DNA of 64,000 nucleotides from Vagococcus lutrae (GTDB lineage: Bacteria > Bacillota > Bacilli > Lactobacillales > Vagococcaceae). The DNA is taken from contig NZ_NGJW01000009.1 of NCBI RefSeq assembly GCF_003987555.1, positions 1-64,000 on the forward strand. Direction: 5' to 3'. How positions within the stretch are numbered: position 1 is the first letter of the stretch; each line of letters begins with the position of its first letter. A program made the position numbers and the translations under genes. The notes beneath the pieces are model-generated. The model ran no database searches. It saw nothing but the letters and a program-made list of their open reading frames with translations, and was not told the origin of the DNA. Shown here one piece after another: positions 58,855-64,000 of the stretch.

Positions 58855-59678
58855 AGTGCCGCCACCTCTTGTTTCTGACGTGCTTGTTTTTCTTTCTTAC
58901 GTGATTTATCTTGCGTGATAAAATAATAACCTGTCACTAAGACCATCGAGAATAAGAATAACAAGGTACTCAGCGCATTGATTTCTAAACTAATTCCTTG
59001 ACGTGCACGGGAGTAAATTTCTACTGATAAGGTAGAAAAACCATTACCCGTTACAAAAAAGGTTACCGCAAAATCATCTAATGAATACGTAAAAGCCATA
59101 AAATAACCTGCAATAATTCCCGGTGTAATATAAGGGATAATCACTTTTCGAATGATTTGCCAATTCGTCGCACCTAAATCTCGACCGGCGTCAATCAGTG
59201 ACGGGTTCATCTCTTTAAGTTTAGGTAGTACCATTAGTACAACAATAGGAATACTAAACGCCACGTGAGATAACATTACTGACACAAAGTTAAGACTGAC
59301 TCCTAACATCGTAAAGAAGATTAAAAAACTCGCCCCAATAATAACATCTGGTGACACCATTAAAATATTGTTCGCACTTAACAAGACATTACGACGCTGA
59401 CGTGTACGGGTACTATGAATCATCATCGCGCCAAACGTCCCAATCACCGTTGCAATCAAAGCAGATAAAAAAGCTAAGAGAAATGTCTGTAAAACAATGA
59501 CCAATAAACGTTTATCTTCAAAAACTGCTTGATAATGCTCCCACGTAAATCCGGTAAAGCCATTCATATTGCCACCGGCATTAAAGGAATAAAAGATTAA
59601 ATAAAAAATCGGCAAATACAATAAGACAAAGACGAAGACCAAATACAAATTAGACCACTTTATGCGTTGCTTTTTCAT
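58851..59678 (-). CDS. potC: spermidine/putrescine ABC transporter permease PotC
   Basis: 275 residues, six helices. Permease EAA-type loop seen as DAGRDLGATNWQIIRKVIIPYITPGI (about 160-185), which docks onto the ATPase. Overlaps potB by 29 bases. C-terminal tail is basic (KSRKKEKQARQKQ). Confidence 0.95.
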   Translation of the reverse strand: MKKQRIKWSNLYLVFVFVLLYLPIFYLIFYSFNAGGNMNGFTGFTWEHYQAVFEDKRLLVIVLQTFLLAFLSALIATVIGTFGAMMIHSTRTRQRRNVLLSANNILMVSPDVIIGASFLIFFTMLGVSLNFVSVMLSHVAFSIPIVVLMVLPKLKEMNPSLIDAGRDLGATNWQIIRKVIIPYITPGIIAGYFMAFTYSLDDFAVTFFVTGNGFSTLSVEIYSRARQGISLEINALSTLLFLFSMVLVTGYYFITQDKSRKKEKQARQKQEVAAL

Positions 59679-60486
59679 GGCGACGTCCTCCCTTCTTACG
59701 TTTCTCTCCCGTTAAAATCATGATAATGACCATTGCCACAATCAACACGACACCAATCGTTGAACCCATGCCCCAGTTTTGGGTGACTAAGAAATGTTGT
59801 TCAATCGCTGTTCCTAAGGTTATGACACGATTACCACCAATCAAGCGAGTCAACATGAATAAGCTCAGTGACGGAATAAAGACTGCTTGCACACCACTTC
59901 GCACACCATTAAGCGATAACGGAAAAATAACACGTTGAAACGTTTGCCAACGATTTGCTCCTAAGTCATGACTGGCACTGATTAATGACGGATTAATTTC
60001 TTCCAAAGCGTTAAAAATCGGCATGACCATGAAAGGTATTTCAATATACGCAGCTACAAAAATAAAACTAAAGTCAGTAAACAAAATTTGCTGTTTCCCT
60101 ATTCCGATAAATGATAAGAAATGGTTAATACTTCCATTTTGACTAAAAATCCCAATAAATGCATAGGCTTTTAATAACAAATTAATCCATGTTGGTAAAA
60201 TAATAAGCATCAACCATAGTTGTTTATGTTTTGTTTTACTTAATAAATAAGCAGTTGGATAGCTAATCAATAAAACAGCCATTGTAATAATAAACGCATA
60301 AAAAACGGAATTAAATGTCATTTTTAAATACGTCGAGGAAGAAAAATAGGCTTGATAATTTTCAAGGGTAAACTGTCCGCTACCATTAGTAAATGACTGA
60401 TAAACAATCAACAACACTGGCGCTAATACAAAAAAGACGAGCCATAAGACATACGGGACGGAATACGTAATACGTGTTTGTTTCAT
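59650..60486 (-). CDS. potB: spermidine/putrescine ABC transporter permease PotB
   Basis: 278 residues, six helices. EAA-type loop SASHDLGANRWQTFQRVIFPLSLNGV (about 170-195). C-terminus is basic. Starts 11 bases after potA. Partner of PotC in the heterodimeric channel. Confidence 0.95.
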   Translation of the reverse strand: MKQTRITYSVPYVLWLVFFVLAPVLLIVYQSFTNGSGQFTLENYQAYFSSSTYLKMTFNSVFYAFIITMAVLLISYPTAYLLSKTKHKQLWLMLIILPTWINLLLKAYAFIGIFSQNGSINHFLSFIGIGKQQILFTDFSFIFVAAYIEIPFMVMPIFNALEEINPSLISASHDLGANRWQTFQRVIFPLSLNGVRSGVQAVFIPSLSLFMLTRLIGGNRVITLGTAIEQHFLVTQNWGMGSTIGVVLIVAMVIIMILTGEKRKKGGRRHEKATHKVV

Positions 60487-60497
60487 TTTTCCCCCTC

Positions 60498-61586
60498 CTA
60501 ATCCTCTTCGTAGCTTTCTAAACGAGCATCGAATTCTTCTTCGGTCTCACCGAAACGCATCACATGAATATCTTCTGCATCAAAGTATAAGCCGACTTCA
60601 CTGCCTTCAACAGCTTTTTTAGTCGAATGAACGACCCATTCGTTGCCATCCGCATCAAAACAAATAATTTCATAATGTACACCACGGAAAAGTTGCGTAT
60701 CTACTTTCACTTTTAACTTTCCTTCTGCTACCGATGTGATGCGAATATCCTCAGGACGTAGTACGACTTCAACGGGCTCATTTGGTCTCATCCCTCCGTC
60801 TGCACATTCAAATGGTTTGCCGACAAACTCTACAAGATTATCCTCACGCATAATCCCGTCTACAATATTACTTTCACCAATAAAATCTGCAACAAAGCGA
60901 TTAATTGGTTCATCGTAAATATCAACCGGCGTCCCACTTTGGATGATTTTCCCACCATTCATAACAAATATTTCATCACTCATGGCGAGTGCTTCTTCTT
61001 GGTCGTGCGTCACAAAAATAAACGTAATACCTAAACGTTGTTGTAATTCTCTCAATTCATACTGCATATCCGTCCGCAGCTTCAAATCCAGTGCCGATAA
61101 AGGCTCATCTAGCAATAGCACTTCAGGATCGTTGACTAACGCGCGAGCAATGGCGACACGCTGACGCTGCCCCCCTGACATTTCACTAATCTCGCGTTCT
61201 TCAAATCCTGATAATTGTACGAGTTTTAATACTTCTTGTACCCGTTCTTTGATTTCTGCTTTCGGCATTTTACGTAAGGTTAGCCCAAAGGCAATATTTT
61301 CAAAAACATTAAGATGAGGAAATAACGCATAATCTTGAAAAACTGTATTTACTTTTCGTTGATTTGCTGGAATGTCATTCACACGTTTATTTTTAATCCG
61401 AATGTCTCCCTCACTCGCTTCGATAAAACCTGCTATTAATCGTAAAATCGTCGTCTTACCACAACCTGATGGTCCCAATAATGTATAAAACTTACCTTGT
61501 TCAATGTCAAAACTCACATTTTTCAATACCACTTGATCATCATAAACCTTTTTGACATTATGAAAAGTAATAATCGCTTCCGTCAT
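60498..61586 (-). CDS. potA: spermidine/putrescine ABC transporter ATPase PotA
   Basis: 362 residues. Walker [13 protein letters not shown] (about 38-49), Q-loop [10 protein letters not shown], signature [13 protein letters not shown], Walker [13 protein letters not shown]-loop [10 protein letters not shown]-terminal TOBE domain (about 245-345). Powers polyamine import. Directly behind the XRE regulator (18-base gap). Confidence 0.96.
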   Translation of the reverse strand: MTEAIITFHNVKKVYDDQVVLKNVSFDIEQGKFYTLLGPSGCGKTTILRLIAGFIEASEGDIRIKNKRVNDIPANQRKVNTVFQDYALFPHLNVFENIAFGLTLRKMPKAEIKERVQEVLKLVQLSGFEEREISEMSGGQRQRVAIARALVNDPEVLLLDEPLSALDLKLRTDMQYELRELQQRLGITFIFVTHDQEEALAMSDEIFVMNGGKIIQSGTPVDIYDEPINRFVADFIGESNIVDGIMREDNLVEFVGKPFECADGGMRPNEPVEVVLRPEDIRITSVAEGKLKVKVDTQLFRGVHYEIICFDADGNEWVVHSTKKAVEGSEVGLYFDAEDIHVMRFGETEEEFDARLESYEED

Positions 61587-61604
61587 ACGTCTCTCCCCTT
61601 TTCC

Positions 61605-62147
61605 TTACAAATATGATTCTGTTGCCACAATCAACAACCGACTCACACCTGTCTCATTATTTTTAATTTGATGAACCTCTGTCGCGCGATAATAAATCGC
61701 CTGTCCCTCTGTCGCTACATAACGATTACTTCCTAGCTCGACCACTACAGACCCCTCTATGACATACGCAAATGTTTCCGACATGGACGGTTCGAACTCT
61801 TTAAATTCTCCCGCTCGTTCTAAGGTTAAAAAAATGGGCTCCATTTTATTTTCATTTGAATCCGGAACTAACCATTCCACTTCATACCGCTTTTCTTCAT
61901 CAATATAGCTCGTACGCTCATCCACCTCATAAACGACCTTTTGTTGCGTGCTTTCCACATTAAAAAAGTCTTGTGGCTGACACCCTAAGACTTCTAATAA
62001 AGAAAAAAATGTTTCCATCGAAGGAGAACTCAAATTTCGCTCTAACTGACTAATGTACCCTTTCGTTAAATCCGTTCGCTCGCCTAACTCTTCTTGTGTT
62101 AATCCTTTTTGAACACGCAAATTTTTAATACGTTGTCCAATATCCAT
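61605..62147 (-). CDS. XRE-family regulator with cupin domain, controlling potABCD
   Basis: 180 residues from the ATG at 62147 (AGAGGG). HTH (about 5-58: RIKNLRVQKGLTQEELGERTDLTKGYISQLERNLSSPS, the recognition helix within) and a C-terminal cupin (about 105-178). This PuuR-like architecture is regularly linked to polyamine genes, so the cupin probably senses polyamine or a derivative. First gene of the pot operon; likely autoregulated at the palindrome described at 62198. Confidence 0.9.
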   Translation of the reverse strand: MDIGQRIKNLRVQKGLTQEELGERTDLTKGYISQLERNLSSPSMETFFSLLEVLGCQPQDFFNVESTQQKVVYEVDERTSYIDEEKRYEVEWLVPDSNENKMEPIFLTLERAGEFKEFEPSMSETFAYVIEGSVVVELGSNRYVATEGQAIYYRATEVHQIKNNETGVSRLLIVATESYL

Positions 62148-62184
62148 CGATGTCCCTCTTTCCATGTTTCATCTCACTTATTAA

Positions 62185-62220
62185 AGTAACTTAAAAGTAA
62201 ACTTAAAGTTTAATTTAAAC
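62185..62220. promoter_or_regulatory. candidate operator array of the XRE-cupin regulator
   Basis: Contains a perfect 15-bp palindrome TAAACTTAAAGTTTA (62198-62212) flanked by further half-sites (GTAACTTAAAAG, TTTAATTTAAAC). It lies just downstream of the operon -10 box, so binding would repress. Confidence 0.6.
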
Positions 62221-62223
62221 ACA

Positions 62224-62252
62224 ATTATAAAGGATGACATTTTCTTTTTCAA
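62224..62252 (-). promoter_or_regulatory. sigma-A promoter of the xre-potABCD operon
   Basis: Minus strand TTGAAA (62252-62247), 17-base spacer, consensus TATAAT (62229-62224). Confidence 0.88.
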
Positions 62253-62328
62253 GAACAACTCATCTTTTATCGTTATTTTTTTAAAGGTGTTCTATAATAA
62301 GGGTAACATATATTAGGAGGTTATGCGG

Positions 62329-63336
62329 ATGAACACCTTTAAAGCAGTACACTTGATTAAAGCAGATGATGATCATGAAATTACAACAAGCGTTTTACCT
62401 TCCACTGAAAGCGATTTAAGTCCGGGAGATGTTATCGTAAGGGGCGCCTATTCTAGTTTAAACTTTAAAGATGCCTTAGCTTCACAACCGAAAACAGGCG
62501 TTATCAAACAGTATCCCCTTATTGCAGGTATTGATTTCAGCGGCACCGTCATTTCTTCGACTAACCCCAACTTTAAAAAAGGGGATAGCGTGATTGCTAC
62601 TGGCTATGATATTGGAGTCAGCCATAGTGGTGGTTTATCAGAAATCGCACGTGTCCCGGGTGAATGGCTCGTCCCACTCCCTCATTCACTCACTTTAAAA
62701 GAAAGCATGATTATCGGCACTGCCGGGTTTACGGCAGCTCTTGCCATTGATGCACTAGAAGCGCATGGCTTAACACCTGCTCAAACCGTCCTTATCACTG
62801 GCGCAACAGGTGGCGTAGGTAGTCTGGCATTAGCCATGCTCAAAGCAAAAGGCTATCAAAATCTCACAGCAGTTAGTCGAAAAACAAGTGACGACGCTTT
62901 TTCTTACCTTTCGCAACAAGGTGCTAGCACCATTCTCACACCAAATGATTTAACAGAGGACAAAGTCCGTCCTTTAATGAAACAAGAGTACGATGCCGTG
63001 ATTGATACCGTCGGTGGTCCTTTGCTCACAGCTATTTTGCCGCGCGTTAGATATGGCGGAAGCCTAGCTCTTTGTGGCAACGCTGGAGGTATTCAGTTAA
63101 CAACGACTGTCTTACCTTTCATCCTTCGACACGTTCAATTGCTTGGGATTGATTCCGTTCATACACCTTGTGAAAAACGCCAACATATCTGGCAACGACT
63201 CGCAACCGATTTGAAACCAGCACAATTAGAAAACGCCGTACAAGCTACCATTCCATTAGAAAACGTTCCTCGTGCCATGAACGATTTACTTAATGGACAA
63301 ATGACTGGACGTTATTTAGTCACATTAAATCCGTAA
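62329..63336 (+). CDS. YhdH/YhfP-family NADPH:quinone / acrylyl-CoA reductase-type oxidoreductase
   Basis: 335 residues from the ATG at 62329, which sits 8 bases after AGGAGG; the ATG at 62323 is only 2 bases away. Medium-chain dehydrogenase fold without zinc ligands: SSLNFKDALA, PLIAGIDFSGTV, GVSHSGGLSEIARVP, nucleotide-binding ITGATGGVGSLALAMLK (about 155-171), and IDTVGGPLL. Closest types are YhdH/AcuI (acrylyl-CoA reductase); the physiological substrate here is unknown. TATAAT at 62293-62298 is a likely -10. Confidence 0.9.
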   Translation: MNTFKAVHLIKADDDHEITTSVLPSTESDLSPGDVIVRGAYSSLNFKDALASQPKTGVIKQYPLIAGIDFSGTVISSTNPNFKKGDSVIATGYDIGVSHSGGLSEIARVPGEWLVPLPHSLTLKESMIIGTAGFTAALAIDALEAHGLTPAQTVLITGATGGVGSLALAMLKAKGYQNLTAVSRKTSDDAFSYLSQQGASTILTPNDLTEDKVRPLMKQEYDAVIDTVGGPLLTAILPRVRYGGSLALCGNAGGIQLTTTVLPFILRHVQLLGIDSVHTPCEKRQHIWQRLATDLKPAQLENAVQATIPLENVPRAMNDLLNGQMTGRYLVTLNP

Positions 63337-63338
63337 TA

Positions 63339-63377
63339 TAAGAAAAAGACATTCCAAAATAGGAATGTCTTTTTCTA
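63339..63377. terminator. bidirectional terminator between the oxidoreductase gene and murB
   Basis: GAAAAAGACATTCC / GGAATGTCTTTTTC perfect stem with a 6-base loop. Confidence 0.92.
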
Positions 63378-64000
63378 TGCTTCGCGACCGATAATACGCA
63401 CTTCGGTTTCGAGCTTCACTTGATATTTTTCAAAAATAACTTCTTGTATATAGCGAATCAACGTCACGTAATCTGTCGCAGTCGCTTGATTAATATTCAC
63501 AATAAATCCGGCGTGTTTCGTTGAAATTTGAGCGCCCCCTTGAATATATCCTTGTAAACCAGCATCTTGAATAAGCTTGCCAGTAAAATGGCCTTCAGGT
63601 CGTTTAAACACACTGCCACACGATGGGTATTCAAGCGGTTGCTTCGATTCTCTCAAATGCGTCAACTCATCCATTTGAGCTTTAATTGCTGAAGCATCAC
63701 CTTGTTGTAAAGCAAAAGTAACAGATAATACGACACCTTTTCGCTCTTGCAAAACACTGTGACGATAAGAAAACTCAAGCTGTTCTAACGTCAATGTTTC
63801 AAACGTTCCATCGGCCCATAGTACATCACATGATTCAAACACATCTTTAATCTCGCCACCATAAGCACCTGCATTCATATAAATAGCGCCACCAATACTG
63901 CCCGGAATTCCACACGCAAATTCCAAACCGGTTAAAGAAGCACGGTAAGCTTCGCGACTCGTTTCAATCAGCTTTGCACCTGCTTCGGCGACAATTTTAT
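63375..64000 (-). CDS. murB: UDP-N-acetylenolpyruvoylglucosamine reductase MurB (5' end beyond the window)
   Basis: Partial: the frame stays open to base 64000, so the FAD-binding N-terminal part is missing. Visible: [35 protein letters not shown], the catalytic-Ser region [20 protein letters not shown], and the C-terminal HAGFIVN and [11 protein letters not shown]. This is the type IIb Gram-positive form. Reduces the enolpyruvyl group to make UDP-MurNAc. Confidence 0.95.
   Translation of the reverse strand, partial: KIVAEAGAKLIETSREAYRASLTGLEFACGIPGSIGGAIYMNAGAYGGEIKDVFESCDVLWADGTFETLTLEQLEFSYRHSVLQERKGVVLSVTFALQQGDASAIKAQMDELTHLRESKQPLEYPSCGSVFKRPEGHFTGKLIQDAGLQGYIQGGAQISTKHAGFIVNINQATATDYVTLIRYIQEVIFEKYQVKLETEVRIIGREA

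Overview
The window is the chromosome of a low-GC Gram-positive coccus of the order Lactobacillales, most like the Enterococcus/Vagococcus group. Evidence: the mannose PTS cluster has the enterococcal order (LevR/ManR activator, solo IIB, IIAB, IIC, IID, DUF956), the Mn transporter has the efaC-efaB-efaA order, walRKHIJ is complete, and the ymfF-ymfH-ymfI-rodZ-pgsA-cinA-recA-rny run is present. Genus is an inference. Most genes lie on the minus strand. Nearly all of the window is ordinary core chromosome; the accessory part is roughly 16-22 kb.

Layout. 1-127: right end of an ISL3-type insertion sequence. 177-1.9 kb: HD phosphohydrolase, small membrane protein, ManO. 1.95-8.3 kb: sigma-54-dependent mannose/glucose PTS operon and its activator, with a textbook -24/-12 promoter. 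8.5-11.5 kb: MFS transporter, then a translationally coupled GT8 glycosyltransferase-MgtC pair. 11.5-15.9 kb: beta-glucoside operon (bglP-licT-bglA) with a complete RAT/terminator antitermination leader. 16-18.4 kb: secreted NlpC/P60-like protein with six 78-residue wall-binding repeats in ABABAB order. 18.6-20.1 kb: nucleoside deaminase and YghU-like GST. 20.1-21.4 kb: decayed ISL3 end and a very AT-rich AbiJ-like, HEPN-motif abortive-infection gene directly behind rlmH. 21.4-22.3 kb: rlmH, whose 3' end carries a sequence resembling the SCC-element attachment/terminal repeat, then a dense DnaA-box cluster. 22.3-29.1 kb: htrA and walRKHIJ. 29.2-31.4 kb: helD. 31.4-36.5 kb: MurNAc recycling (mupG-murQ-murP-HAD, murR). 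36.6-40.4 kb: tRNA-Lys, csp, two small envelope/hydrolase genes, rny. 40.6-47.9 kb: recA, cinA, pgsA, rodZ, EF-P reductase, two M16 peptidases. 48-51.9 kb: mscL, prs, glmU, purR. 52-56.2 kb: divergent zinc and manganese ABC transporters with separate metalloregulator boxes. 56.2-57.7 kb: EIIA-Glc and ispE. 57.8-62.2 kb: potABCD with its XRE-cupin regulator. 62.3 kb to the end: quinone-oxidoreductase family gene and the 3' part of murB.

How the genes work together. Three PTS systems (mannose, beta-glucoside, MurNAc) are controlled in three ways: a sigma-54 activator with PRDs, an RNA-binding antiterminator, and a SIS-domain regulator plus a likely CcpA site. MurP has no IIA domain, and a free EIIA-Glc at 56.2 kb could supply phosphate. 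The WalRK branch, the NlpC/P60 protein, MurNAc salvage, GlmU, MurB and RodZ all concern the cell wall. The strongest candidate for something new is the defence-type locus at the 3' end of rlmH: an AbiJ/HEPN gene, an ISL3 scar whose hairpin now looks like that gene's terminator, and SCC-like att sequence. No CRISPR array, prophage or recombinase gene was seen.
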